NCBI GenBank assembly: GCA_022393335.1
Contig: JAJEKB010020935.1
Coordinates: forward strand, 1,084,771 to 1,148,770
DNA length: 64,000 bases
Reading direction: 5' to 3'
Source: Macrotrachela quadricornifera
Taxonomy: Eukaryota > Rotifera > Eurotatoria > Philodinida > Philodinidae
Shown: piece after piece, positions 1 through 9,829 of the stretch
Layout: each line of letters begins with the position of its first letter
Numbering within the stretch: position 1 is the first letter of the stretch
Translations under genes and position numbers: made by a program
Notes under the pieces: model-generated
Seen by the model: only the letters and a program-made list of their open reading frames with translations
Told to the model about the DNA's origin: nothing
The model's database searches: none

Positions 1-660
1 GCTTCTCTAGTTCGAATAGTCTCCTGCAAAACATTCTATGAAAATTTCGGTACAAAAGGACAATCAGGTGTAGGAATCAAAAAACGTTGCTTCTAACGCT
101 GATCATTTGTAAAAGGAGAAATACGTATACTGTTGACATTAGAAACTATTCTAAGGTAGGAATACTATATTTCTCGTCGATAAGCATTTCGTCAACACGA
201 CATTTCGTTGGAAGTGAATCATTTTATCCTCTTTGTTTGCCTTACTGCCAACAGACAAGTTCCGAAGGATTCGATAATAAACTTTGCTCCTTTGACAACA
301 ATAAAAGCTTTTTAGGATAGTATTGAACCAAATTGCATGTTTTTCGTCGCAAAACACTTTTCTAAAAGCTTCGTAGTCCCTGCAAATGGTTTCTACTCTT
401 TCAATTACTTTTCAGAAATGTTAAGACTTCACTGAATTCTCTCTCACATTACACACCTTCACCCACACGCATACATTTGGAGTGTTCTTGCAGGCTCTTA
501 CCGTTACTCTCACACCCTCACCTCATAATCAGAGTGTTTCTGCATAGTCTTTGCCTTTGTCCTCACTCTCAGGCTCGTCTAGAGCTGTACAGCTCACGCT
601 CACGGTGACCGTGAGCAGTAGCCGCTCCCGCTCATATGAGCGCTCATGAGCGTGAGCGTG
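1..660. other. Repeat-rich intergenic DNA, no gene seen
   Basis: No coding region could be supported here. Around 420-560 the sequence is a CT/CAC-rich low-complexity tract with TTACCGTTACTC and CAGAGTGTT motifs. The same pair of motifs recurs near 22955-22985, so this may be part of a dispersed repeat. Around 575-660 there are short overlapping palindromes built on GTGAGCG/CGCTCAC. A phrase near 184-210 (CATTTCGTCAACACGACATT) is partly the reverse complement of sequence near 1590-1630. This suggests the larger unit flanking the palindrome that follows may itself be inverted. Short open frames here have no recognisable content. Confidence 0.5.
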
Positions 661-678
661 TTCTATACACCCTTACGC

Positions 679-1395
679 CTTCAACTGCTATACTATAGGG
701 GTATCCTTCGGTCCTCAACGGCTATACTATAGGGATTCCCTTAGGTCTTCGACTTAGGAATAGCATCATATATTATTTACTTTATTAGTGACTAAGCATC
801 TATTGTTAAATGCTGGTCACTGTGTCCGCTTTTGTATTAGTCGAAAAATGGTCCAATCAGATGACAGAAAATTGTTACTCGCTTATTTCATCCGTAACCA
901 TGGAAGATTCTACGAGGACTTTTGTAGAGCACTCTTGATAACTTCAAATTGGCCCGAATAACCTTATGATGCGTCCTTATCTTGATGGTGAAAAACGCGT
1001 CTCGAAATCTGATTGGCTATGACAAAAGAGTTTCAGCCAATTGGATTTCGAGGCGTTTTTTCCCCATGAAGATAAAGATGGAACATATGGTTATTCGGGC
1101 CAATTTGCGGTTATGAAAGGTGATCTACAAAAGTCGTCATAGAATCTCCGACGGTTGTCCATCAATTAAGCGAGTAACAATTTCCTGTCATCTAATTGGA
1201 CCGTTTTTCGACTAATAGAAAAGCGGACGGAGCAACCAGGACTTTACGATAGGTACTTAGTCACTAGAAAGGTAAATATATGATGCTATCCCTAAGTCGA
1301 GGACCTAAGGAAATCTCTATAGTATAACATTTGAGGACCCAAGGATACTCCTATAGTATAGCAGATAAGGACCCAAGAGTATCCCTATAGTATAG
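679..1395. mobile_element. Long palindromic foldback element
   Basis: The left arm (about 680-1017) is nearly the reverse complement of the right arm (about 1033-1390), with a centre near 1020-1030. Matching phrases include GTCCGCTTTTGTATTAGTCG on the left and CGACTAATAGAAAAGCGGAC on the right, ATTGTTACTCGCTTA against TAAGCGAGTAACAAT, and TTGGCCCGAATAACC against GGTTATTCGGGCCAA. The arms are about 340 bp with almost no loop, the structure of a foldback or MITE-type non-autonomous DNA element. No transposase coding is visible. The outer parts of both arms run into a minisatellite (see 683-760 and 1300-1480), so the true termini are uncertain. Confidence 0.75.
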
Positions 1396-1490
1396 TAGTT
1401 AAGGGCCCAAGGGTACCTCGTAGTATAGCAGATGAAGACCCAAGGGTACCCCTAGATTATACCAGTTGAGGATCCAAGAGTGTGCCTCTC
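1300..1490. repeat. Minisatellite of about 34 bp flanking the palindrome
   Basis: About five imperfect copies of a unit containing ACCCAAGGGTACCCCTATAG and TATAGCAGNTGAGG run in tandem. The reverse-complement version (CTATACTATAGGGGTATCC, CGGTCCTCAACGG) occurs at about 683-760 on the other side of the palindrome. The repeat is therefore arranged as an inverted pair bracketing the foldback. A diverged form of the same unit appears at 37.5-38.4 kb and 39.27-39.47 kb. Confidence 0.65.
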
Positions 1491-2288
1491 GGTTCGTCTT
1501 GCCCTCACATTAGAACTGCTCTCTATGCCCAAGAGAATGCTTTCAACCAAAGAGTAGCTATTCACCTGAACTTATTGATCAAGTGTTTTGTCGACAAAGT
1601 GTTGTGTTGACGAAATGTCTGTCAACGAATAACATATTTACTCAAGACCGGGCAGGATAGACCATTGCCTATTCTACCAACACATGTACCGAATCCGAAC
1701 CACTCAGCTTGGAACCGGGTTCAATGCATGCTTAACGCTACTCGTTATTGAAAAAGAAATTGTAAATCCGTCCTCATTCTTCTTCCCCAAAAACATATAA
1801 AAGGGCACGGCCTTATATTATGTCTCGGTGAATCGATCGTTTTTGGGTTAGGATTCTATTATATCTTGTCGAAAGTTTTTCAACATTTTTCCTTGAAATT
1901 GGTATGTCGTTATATTATAGCCCTCTATTTCGCGCACGTTTCTATTATAGGATGGCATTCAAGTCTGAGAGGGAGGAAGGTATTGTCTCAGATTCTCGAA
2001 ATTTTTTCCATTACAGATAGGAAGAAAAAAAAATTTAACGCGAATTTTTATGATTTCAAATTAACATATGAACATTTCTTGCATGGTTTTTAGGTGAGGC
2101 TGAAATAGCCATACACTAAGAAAAAATCGAACTGATTTTGAGTTCAGATGAGTGAGGGTGAAGTTTTAATATCACTCATATCCACAAGAAAAATGTAAAA
2201 ACCTGTTCGACGTTTGACTCTAGTCAATATCTCCTCGTCATAGCAGTAAGCATGAACGATCAGCAAAACAGTTCTTTCGTATATTTTC
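1491..2288. other. Intergenic, no gene supported
   Basis: A few short open frames occur (for example 1866-2093, +) but they start in low-complexity sequence, have no recognisable domain and lack splice context. I also searched this stretch on the minus strand for a 3' exon of the YHYH gene and found no convincing continuation. Confidence 0.4.
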
Positions 2289-3149
2289 TTAACTTACTTC
2301 AACTCCTGACGAGTAATACGGCCCATAGATAATATGACCATCTTTGGCGATTCCAATCACCGTCAAAGTCTTATAAGAGCTGAATGCTGATATACCATAG
2401 TTGGCAATATTTGAACTGCAACTACTTAAACTCGAACATGATGAAATACTTCCCGATGGCTGAGTCAATGCACATGCTGATGCCATATGATAATGATAAA
2501 TATTCTGAGGATTTGGATGCCCTAAGCATGCATCAACTGTTTCATTTGAATATCCTCCTGTTGGATAAAAGGGATCCACGTTGTTCGCACTATTAACATT
2601 TAATATGGAAACACCATCAATACTGACACCAGCAAGTACGTCCAATGAGCTTGAATTCACATTTTTTACAAAATTAGAAGTAGATGGTACAGTACTTTGA
2701 CCAGTGATGTTACAAAGGATCGAATATAATGCCGATGAAGTTGTCGCACTAACTGCTGGTGAACTAATGCTAACATCGGGATTAAAATTCACTGTGAAAT
2801 CGATACTTGTTTGACTAATAGAAGCTGGTGTATTGGGACAAAAGCGTGGTAGTCCATTAGATTGGACTTGAATACGTACAGGTGAACTACCAGAACATGT
2901 TACACAAAGTTTATGATAGAAAGTACATGTGCCGCCGGAATAAGTTCCAGGACACGTTGAGATAGTGTATCCTGAAGTGCATGTCACACTCACACCGGAT
3001 GTGGCAATGATTGATGCAACAGGACCACTACTACAAGTTGAACTAAATTTTGCGGCTAATGTGTTACAATCGGAAAGTGAATTGCTTGCTGCACCATGAA
3101 CCAATTTTATGTTGAGTAGAAGCAACGTAATAAGCATGAGATAGCCCAT
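2289..3149 (-). CDS. Secreted YHYH-domain protein, 3' end apparently missing
   Basis: The frame starts at 3149 with a clear signal peptide (hydrophobic MLITLLLLNIKLV, cleavage after VHG) and runs 286 codons. The mature part is Ser/Thr- and Cys-rich, with many N-glycosylation sequons. Near the C-terminus it carries the family signature: CLGHPNPQNIYHYHMASAC, followed by GIAKDGHIIYGPY. This is the YHYH domain, found in secreted proteins of bacteria and several invertebrates; its biochemical role is not established. The stop at 2289 lies inside a consensus 5' splice donor (GAA|GTAAGT) directly after the last meaningful residue. The real protein probably continued into another exon, but no in-frame exon with an acceptor is visible below 2289, where repeat DNA begins. 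I therefore read it as a real gene that is either 3'-truncated or has a distant last exon. Confidence 0.75.
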   Translation of the reverse strand: MGYLMLITLLLLNIKLVHGAASNSLSDCNTLAAKFSSTCSSGPVASIIATSGVSVTCTSGYTISTCPGTYSGGTCTFYHKLCVTCSGSSPVRIQVQSNGLPRFCPNTPASISQTSIDFTVNFNPDVSISSPAVSATTSSALYSILCNITGQSTVPSTSNFVKNVNSSSLDVLAGVSIDGVSILNVNSANNVDPFYPTGGYSNETVDACLGHPNPQNIYHYHMASACALTQPSGSISSCSSLSSCSSNIANYGISAFSSYKTLTVIGIAKDGHIIYGPYYSSGVEVS

Positions 3150-4064
3150 TGTTTAATCACTGATGTGCAATTTAATACTATTTTTTAGCAGAAAAATTAT
3201 ATTATTCACTTCGTTTCAATCACTGGTAAAAAATGAAAAATCTCTCTTTCATCGCTATTATAAGTGGCACACTAGAGAACAAAAAAAACAACGCAACTTG
3301 TTTACATTGGTAATGAAAAAAAAAATAAGGGGGCAAAATATCATGAAATTTGTATTAGTGAATATGTTTCCATGACAATGACCTATTTTCATTTTTTCAC
3401 TTTCAATATAGAGTAATTTTTCGGTACCACATATAGGCAACAGAGGTATTAGTTTTCGGATCTCTTCCTGTGAATCATTTATCTGATAGAAAAAAAACAG
3501 TTTGTTTTTTTAATAAAATTTTCGAATCTATATTTTAATAAACAAAAAGGTTCTATCTTATATGAACGATAACTTTTCTCAAACCATTTGGTGATAGTAT
3601 GAAGATAATAGAGTAGAAAAATTGTATACACGACAAATTGAAAGTAGGAAAGACGATATGGTTTGAAATCTATTTCTATAAGGTATAGGTGGAATACAAC
3701 GATTGTTGAAATACATGGCGTCCTTTATCAGTTCACCGTTGGATGCCTCCATTAAAAGTCTATTATTGTGATTTCATGTAACATGTATACGGTTCTGTTG
3801 ACACAAATAAAGAGTATAAATCAACAGAGAAATGTACGTTCCTGTGACCTACACTCAATCTTTTTTTGTCATAACAAAACAATCGAAAAAAATCTGCACA
3901 ATAAATGCATTTTTTCTCTATTGTGTCCCCACTGGTTGAGTAACTGTGCAGTACACAATAGTAACAAAAAACATAATTTGAAAGTGGCAAATTTTCATGT
4001 TCTTTCATTCTTTATTCTTTATAGCACGATCATACTCTGTTTCTCAAAAGTAAAAATCTTAAAG
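3150..4064. other. Intergenic, no gene supported
   Basis: AT-rich spacer between the divergent YHYH and LU genes, presumably holding both promoters. The 114-codon frame at 3768-4112 is compositionally like spacer and overlaps the real first exon of the LU gene in another frame. I do not regard it as coding. Confidence 0.4.
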
Positions 4065-4548
4065 ATGAATATTAACAACATTGTTTTTTTCTGTGCCATA
4101 TTTTCGAGTTAGTTTAGATGTTCAAGGTAACTAAAATAAATATTTTTATTATGCCTAGTCTTTCCGTATGTAACAACTGGTATTCGCTGCTACATTTGTA
4201 GTGAAGGCACAGATGGTTGTGGCACATCATTCAGTAAGACTGGCAGTGGTGTAAAAACGCAATCGTCCAGTGCATCTTCTACTTATTGCACGGTCAGTAT
4301 ACCATTTATGCATTTGTCAAAATAATAATCATTTTTCATAGAAAACTGTGGCTACTGATAACACAAATTCTATATCTCGTGGTGCTGGCTTCTATGGAAC
4401 TTGTACTTCGGGCAGTACTGTTTCCAGTGATGTGTCATACACTACTTACTGTTGCACATCGGATTTATGTAACAATGCTCAGACAACAGAAATCAATGTG
4501 ATTTTTTCACTAACAGCAGTGGTATTCTCCTTTCTGCTCTTGAACTAA
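4065..4548 (+). CDS. LU/Ly6-type three-finger protein, GPI-anchored
   Basis: Three exons: 4065-4107, 4159-4292 and 4342-4548. The introns are 51 and 49 nt (donors GTTAGT and GTCAGT), and the joined protein is 127 residues. Residues 1-22 form a signal peptide ending VTTG. The mature domain opens with IRCYICSEG and closes with CCTSDLCNN, the first-Cys and CCxxxxCN signatures of the LU (Ly-6/uPAR, three-finger) fold, with eight Cys in between. After the domain there is a short linker, then a hydrophobic C-terminal tail (FSLTAVVFSFLLLN), as expected for a GPI-attachment signal. It should therefore be displayed on the outer leaflet of the plasma membrane. The ligand is unknown. The start was chosen because it gives an in-frame signal peptide across the first intron. 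Confidence in the fold is good; no specific orthologue can be named. Confidence 0.82.
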
Positions 4549-4696
4549 ACAGTCCGTCGATATATTTTTTTTTGCACTCCATTCACGAACTAAGATCCAT
4601 TTTATCTTGCTCTTTTTACTCGTTTCTTCTAAAAGAACAGCTGAATGAACTATACTGCTATGCTGTCTCTTTACTTATTACTCATCTTTCCATTAA

Positions 4697-4702
4697 ATAA
4701 AA
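4697..4702 (+). promoter_or_regulatory. Poly(A) signal of the LU gene
   Basis: AATAAA about 150 nt after the stop codon of the LU gene; a second candidate lies near 4731. Assigned by motif and position only. Confidence 0.45.
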
Positions 4703-4894
4703 ACTTTTAGTTAACAAAATGGTCAATAAAGCTTTCCTTTGAAATCTTGTGTAATTTTAATGTGCACAATAGCAATACTAATTTTCAAATTTTGCTTTGA
4801 ATAGTAACGACTTTGTCTGATATTGACATTGACGACGATGCTGGCTGCCAGTGTTGGTCTTGGATACTTCCTCACCTCACTTCATATATGTAAT

Positions 4895-5415
4895 ACTTGA
4901 AACTTGAATTCTAGTACTCAAGTATTCAAAGGAGAAGAGAAGGGGTGAGGTGTAGAACGTCACAGGACGAGCTGAGAGTGAAGGTGGATCTCTGGAAGGG
5001 AGGGGGGGGGGGCAAAACACTACAGAGCTAGCTAATGGCAAGGGGAAACCCTGAGAGCGAGACCAAAACGCCATAGGACCAGCTGAGAGTAAGGGTGGAA
5101 ACTCTGGAGGCGGTGAGCAGAATCTGACAGGACCATATGAGGTTGAGGGCGGAACGCTTGGGGGATGTAGTGCAGAGCTCTGCAGGGCTAGGTGAAAGTG
5201 AGGACGGAGCCCTTGAAGAGAAGAGGTCAAAATCTCACAGGACCAGCTGAGAGGTAGGGCGGAATCTTTGGAGAGAAGGACGGGTTAGAGTCAAAACCCC
5301 ACAGGGTGAGGGTGAGGATGGAACCCTTAGAAGGAGCGTGTCAAAAACACATAATGCCAGCTGAGGGTGAGGGAGGAACACTGGAAAAGGGTTAAATATC
5401 GGGAAACTTGAAGTG
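4895..5415. repeat. GC-rich minisatellite element with inverted ends (copy 1)
   Basis: About eight imperfect units of roughly 60 bp, each containing a phrase like CAGGACCAGCTGAGAG followed by GGGTGGAA and CTCTGGA. The array is bounded by AACTTGAATTC...AGTATTCAAAGG on the left and a TTAAATATC...AAACTTGAAG phrase on the right. These ends match the ends of the 22.35-22.58 kb element, which lies in the opposite orientation. Its composition (G-rich strand) is very unlike the surrounding AT-rich DNA. Open frames crossing it (4877-5230, 5235-5603) are products of the repeat. Confidence 0.7.
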
Positions 5416-5499
5416 AATAGTGAAACTTTTGTTCCAATTTTCAGTACAATTGACACTCTAGTCGTCAGCATGTCTATTGTACTATATATAATTGCAGGG

Positions 5500-5620
5500 T
5501 TGTCCCGACCGGGAGGGGGGCGGGCGGGTAGATACCCCCCAATCTTGAGAAATTTTCTTGTTTTTGCTCGACGTTTTTTGAAAACTTTTTTGTCCCCCCT
5601 CAATCTTTAGCCCCTCGTGA
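5500..5620. other. Short G-rich/C-rich patch
   Basis: A purine run (GGGAGGGGGGCGGGCGGG) around 5511-5527 is followed by TACCCCCC and later TCCCCCCT, in otherwise AT-rich DNA. It sits just after the minisatellite element and may be part of a further repeat. It could form a quadruplex; no gene is visible. Confidence 0.4.
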
Positions 5621-5639
5621 CAGCTCTGAATAATTGGAG

Positions 5640-6874
5640 CAATGAATCACCAAGTAAAGCAATCAATTCCTATCCGATGCTAAAAACCTCTACATAAAGA
5701 TAAGTTGAACAGTTTAAAATATCAATGATTTGAACGAAATCTCAAGAATAAGATGAACAGTTATAACATAGTTGTTTAGTATTTGTTCAAACCATAGATT
5801 GCAGAATAAAAAAATAAGAGAAAAAAATAAATATTACGATTGAAAACAATTTGAGCTTATCTTTTGTGATCTTATCAATAAAAACATTTTTTATGAAATT
5901 GACATTAATTATCTTATAGGGGAAAAGGTAATCTAAAATAATATATATATAAATGTTCTACTGGTGACGTCATGTAAATATTTTTCGAACCTTCTAATAA
6001 GGAGCATTTATTTATATACTCTAAAGAGTAAAACCGATGAAGAATTACTTAATTGCGTTTGCATGTGTGATTAATCCATTTTTACATCTTTCAGTCATTT
6101 ATGCCATCAAATACAAAATGACATAATTATTAGTATTATATTATAAAAGCACGATGTGAATAGAGACTCAATTCAACTGATAACAGAAAATGAAATAAAA
6201 AATTCCTTTTACCTCATCGATTATTCATACACTTTGAAAAGAAAAGAAGACTTTAATGTAAGAGAAGAATAATAATAAACTTATTTGTATATGATTTGTC
6301 GCATGTAAGAATCTGTAAGAATAAAAGACCTTGATTTTCTACGCACATAAATAAAGTTTTATTGTCCAGTTTTCTGCTCTAGAGAATTTGCGGTTATCAA
6401 GTTTATATATTAGTTTTTTGAATAATTTTCATATAAATTCTATCGATGATTTGTTAAGATCGTTCAAAAACAATAAACTTGCTATCTCTTAAAACTTCTA
6501 CTAACAATATTACGTATAATTTTTATTGATGCTCTGATGAATTTTACCTACCATTTTCAATATAGAAATTTCAATCAAGTGAATCGTTTCATCAATCTTC
6601 CAAAAAAACTTTCATCAGCCAGTAAAATATTCTCGTCCTACTGTTATTAAGGTTTGTACATATATGTGCTTTTATTCTATTCCATATAGTTCAATGGAAT
6701 ACACAATTTTGTTTTATGAAAACTATGATCCACTCATATTAATTCTTTTGTATGCAAACCGAAAACGAAATTCTTTAAATGGAGAACAATTAATCAAAAA
6801 GAAAAATAATCTTTAATACAATTCATACATAAATCTACCAAAGATAAATGACAACAATGATATTCTATAAATAG
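5640..6874. other. 3' flank of the GPCR tandem unit
   Basis: Non-coding AT-rich DNA. The part at about 5978-6600 is recognisably similar to 7560-8100: shared phrases include GAAGAATTACTT, TTATTAGTATTATATTATAA-like tracts and CAATCxxxTGAATCGTTTCAT. A third diverged version lies near 19550-19690. It is therefore the 3' flank of a duplicated GPCR unit. Confidence 0.5.
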
Positions 6875-7460
6875 TTATCGAACGGTATTAGTTATTTGTG
6901 GAGCAACTCTGTTTATAAACGATCGTATTTTCATCATCTTCTTTATTTTCAACCAGATCTCTGGTGATGAACCAAGACATACAAATGGCATCCAAAGAAC
7001 AATGAAATAACCCATAAAATATATAAATAATTCAAATTGTCCAGTTGAACCATATGGTACGCCAAATACATGTGCAATTGTCAAAAACATCAAAGGAAGT
7101 TGAAACAGAAGAAATAATGTTGAGCACAATGCTAATTGTATAATCATTCGACGATATTTATACCATTGTATGTGTTGATGAAGACGTTGTTTTTGTTTGA
7201 TCACACGAATGAATAATAAAATATTGAAGATAATAATTAAAAATGACGGTAAAACTCCATCGAAAAATAGATCAAACAGAACAATATTTATCATTCCATA
7301 AAAACATGNNNNNNNNNNAAATAAGGGATAAAATTTCAGAAATAAGAATAATCCAAAAACGAACAATTGATGACAAAACTATGTCTAATATTATATATGA
7401 TGTACTGTCATCATTTTCGGTGCTGTTAACAATAGTATCGTTTGAGATAATGGTAGCCAT
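6875..7460 (-). CDS. Rhodopsin-like GPCR, interrupted by an assembly gap
   Basis: The N-terminal part reads from ATG at 7460: a short extracellular segment with NDT and NST glycosylation sequons, then the start of TM1 (FWIILISEILSLI), running into ten N at 7309-7318. Beyond the gap a different frame resumes with TM5 (GVLPSFLIIIFNILLFIRV), a basic loop (KQKQRLHQH), TM6 (LCSTLFLLFQLPLMFL) and TM7 (FIVLWMPFVCLG) plus a basic C-tail ending at 6875. TM2-TM4 are missing. By comparison with the pseudogene copy at 11.9-12.8 kb, roughly 100-110 codons should lie in the gap. The frame change across the Ns fits a gap of unknown true length and is not evidence for a mutation. The family resembles the large orphan class A GPCR sets of rotifers; the ligand is unknown. 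Confidence 0.65.
7309..7318. other. Assembly gap (10 N)
   Basis: Ten unspecified bases inside the GPCR gene. The size is a placeholder, since about 300 bp of expected coding sequence (TM2-TM4) is absent. Confidence 0.9.
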
Positions 7461-7559
7461 AACTTAATAAAATAAACTTTCATCAGAATACATGAAAAAC
7501 TAGTTCTTTTAGTTTATATAAAAATCTTTCTTGAAGCTTCTATTAATGAACACTTATTT

Positions 7560-8445
7560 ATATATTCCAAGAAGTAAAATCAACGAAGAATTACTTTATC
7601 ACGCCTGCATGCAAGGTTAATAATGCTTCTTATAATTTTTCAATTATTTCTATCGTCAAATGCAGAAAGACATGATTATTGACGCTACGTCATATAAAGA
7701 TAATGTAAGTAGACGCTCATTTTAACTTCTTATATCAAAAGAAAAGAACGGTTTTCATCTATCTCATTAACTATTTATAAGTTATAAGAAGGTAGATTTG
7801 GTTGTAAGGCTAAGAAAATAAAATCTTTTGCTTTTTATATTATTTATCGAATAGAAAAATTTATAATAAAAAAAAAGTTTACTTTATTCGTCCACAAATA
7901 CTAATTTGTGTTGTCGGATTTTGTTCATTAGAAAAATTGCATTAATAAAATTTATAAATTGTTTACTTCAATGATCTTTTAAGATTGTTTAAAAATAATG
8001 AACAGTCTTACGTATCATTTCTCCTCATAATCTGATTAACTTTAAGTACCATCTTTAATACAAAAAATTTCAATACTGTCAATCGTTTCATGAACCTTGA
8101 AAAGAAATTTCGGCAGCTTTCAATGTAAGTGCAAAACACAAAATTGATATGTTGAAATGCAGTTTCACGACGCATTCAAACGTACTTTTAATACGAGACG
8201 TGTTGCAACTCAATTCTAAAAGGCATCTTGATAGTGTCTCAATGCATTTCATGTTGAAATCACATTTATACGAGTTTAATAAGAATTTGACTGAACGCAT
8301 TCAAACATGTCTTAAATGTTTGTTCAGTCATATTGGGACGCAATCATATTTCCGAGCACCTTGGTACACGTGCATTCCTAGTGTATCGCACGCGTTTTTA
8401 TCCTAAGAATTACTGCTCTAAAAGTTTTAACTGCATGATCAAAAC
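7560..8445. other. Spacer with duplicated GPCR 3' flank, then unrelated DNA
   Basis: 7560-8100 is a diverged copy of the flank at 5978-6600. From about 8105 to 8445 the sequence no longer matches and occupies the place where the body of the second GPCR copy should be. The short frames here (8088-8300, 8149-8406) have no recognisable content. Confidence 0.45.
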
Positions 8446-8616
8446 CTAGATGATAGAGTTGAAAAAAAAGAACAAAAAATATAATTTCGAAAATAAGAAT
8501 AATTTAAAAGCAAATAATGGGTGATACAATTATTTCTAGGATTGTATATGATATAGTAAAATTTTTGTTATATTTGGCGCTCTTGTCGAAAGCATCGACC
8601 AAGTCAAATGTAACCA
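8446..8616 (-). pseudogene. 5' fragment of a second GPCR copy
   Basis: Reading from ATG at 8616, the translation has a short N-terminus, then NFTISYTILEIIV and IILIFEIIFF. It aligns with the N-terminus and TM1 of the 7.46-kb GPCR, and the nucleotide match (for example TTCGAAAATAAGAATAATT) is direct. There is an in-frame stop before TM1, and the rest of the receptor is gone. This is a dead copy in the tandem array. Confidence 0.65.
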
Positions 8617-8723
8617 TAACTTACCCAGGTCATTACAAAAAGTTATTGATGAGTCCTTTGTGCAAATATTAAAGGATTATTTTTCATATAATTTTTCAAA
8701 GCACTATCAAAATATTGTGATTA

Positions 8724-9827
8724 CAGTAAAACCTCTATATGTGGGTATCTCCTTATACTGAGCGATCCAAAGTCCGCCCAATCGATTTTTGCTGGAAATG
8801 AGCCTCTCCATAATGGGCATCTCCTTATTCGGGGCAGTGGACACTTATTTCTGGTCCCGTGAACAATTACAACCTCCGTAATGTGAGCAACTTATATTGT
8901 ATTACTCATGCACAGAACGAGAAAAAAAATGTTGCGTGTATCATGTTATGGTAGATAGCCATGAAACATGTATAAGAAAGAAACGGACTAACCGTGCATG
9001 TTTAACAGAAAAAAAATCAGACCAGTCTAATGATATTACAATTACTGCACTCGATGCTGTGTATTGGATTGACTCAGCATGATAATCAGTTACTGAAACA
9101 ACAATTAAAAATGCGTTCTCAGCTGCTGGTTTCAAAGAAAAACAAGCCGAAAGTTTGTTAAAGGAATGAGTTCGGATATGATTAGCGGTTCATCATCAAC
9201 GTTAGGTGACTTATCAACGATAGATGATGGCATTAATGAAGCTATACATGTATTAGATAATCTATTGAAACATGTTATTATCAGTGGAACAATAATGACA
9301 ACTAGTGAATATATTGATATAGATTCTCATGTTTCAACATTCAACGAATGCAATGTTGATTCTGAAAAACTTCTTGTTTATGATAATGTTAGTGGAGCAA
9401 ACAAATCAGAAGATGATGAAGAAAAAAAAGATAGTGGAGAAAGTCCACCGAAGCTTAGTGAAGTATTACAAATGGTACAACGATTACATTTGTATTCCAT
9501 TACTCAATGTCCTCAACTTCACCAAGCTATCAATGACATTGAATCTAAATTAACAGATACTTATCTTGATTCTAAAGTATCATTTCAAAGTACACTTCAT
9601 ACTTATTTTACAAAAGATTAGTTTTATTTTTCATAAAATGTTGTTATTTCAGAGAAAGATACGATTATTTGAATTAATAAATTGTTGAAAAGCAGGAAAA
9701 GATCACTTTATGCAGCCGTAAAACGGCTGCAATCGAATTCTTATAAGGTTTAAAAAAATTGAAAGCCTCCGAATAGTGGGCACTTTTAACCGGTTCCGAT
9801 AGTGCCCATATTAGAGAGGTTTTACTG
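8724..9827 (+). mobile_element. Deleted pogo/Tigger-type DNA transposon
   Basis: The ends are inverted repeats: CAGTAAAACCTCT at 8724 and AGAGGTTTTACTG ending at 9827, each flanked by TA, the target duplication of the Tc1/mariner-pogo superfamily. The inner parts of the TIRs also pair loosely (GTGGGTATCTCC against the GTGCCCATATTAGAG end). At 1104 bp it is about half the size of a full element. Only the C-terminal part of a transposase survives (8990-9621). The insertion lies just upstream of the second GPCR remnant. Confidence 0.85.
8990..9621 (+). pseudogene. C-terminal relic of a Tigger/pogo transposase
   Basis: Around 9047-9160 the frame reads ITALDAVYWIDSA, then two stops, then SVTETTIKNAFSAAGF. 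This is the typical region just after the DDE catalytic core of Tigger/Jerky-like transposases (LDAIxWI...xxTIxNCFxKAGF). The downstream frame 9166-9621 is open for 151 codons, has an acidic stretch, and ends in a QSTLHTYFT-like tail comparable to the QTTLTDFF ends of this family. The catalytic DDE residues and the N-terminal CENP-B-type DNA-binding domain are absent, so it cannot encode an active enzyme. Confidence 0.75.
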
Positions 9828-9829
9828 TA

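Noticed and set aside
1866..2093. 75-codon plus-strand frame
   Set aside because: No domain, low-complexity Lys tract, repeat-rich surroundings.
3768..4112. 114-codon plus-strand frame
   Set aside because: Overlaps the first LU exon in the same frame only at its end; the upstream part has spacer composition and no signal peptide, and the LU model starts at the internal ATG at 4065.
4877..5603. Pro/Ser-rich minus-strand frames of 117 and 122 codons
   Set aside because: They lie entirely in the G-rich minisatellite and adjoining G/C patch; the period explains the open frame.
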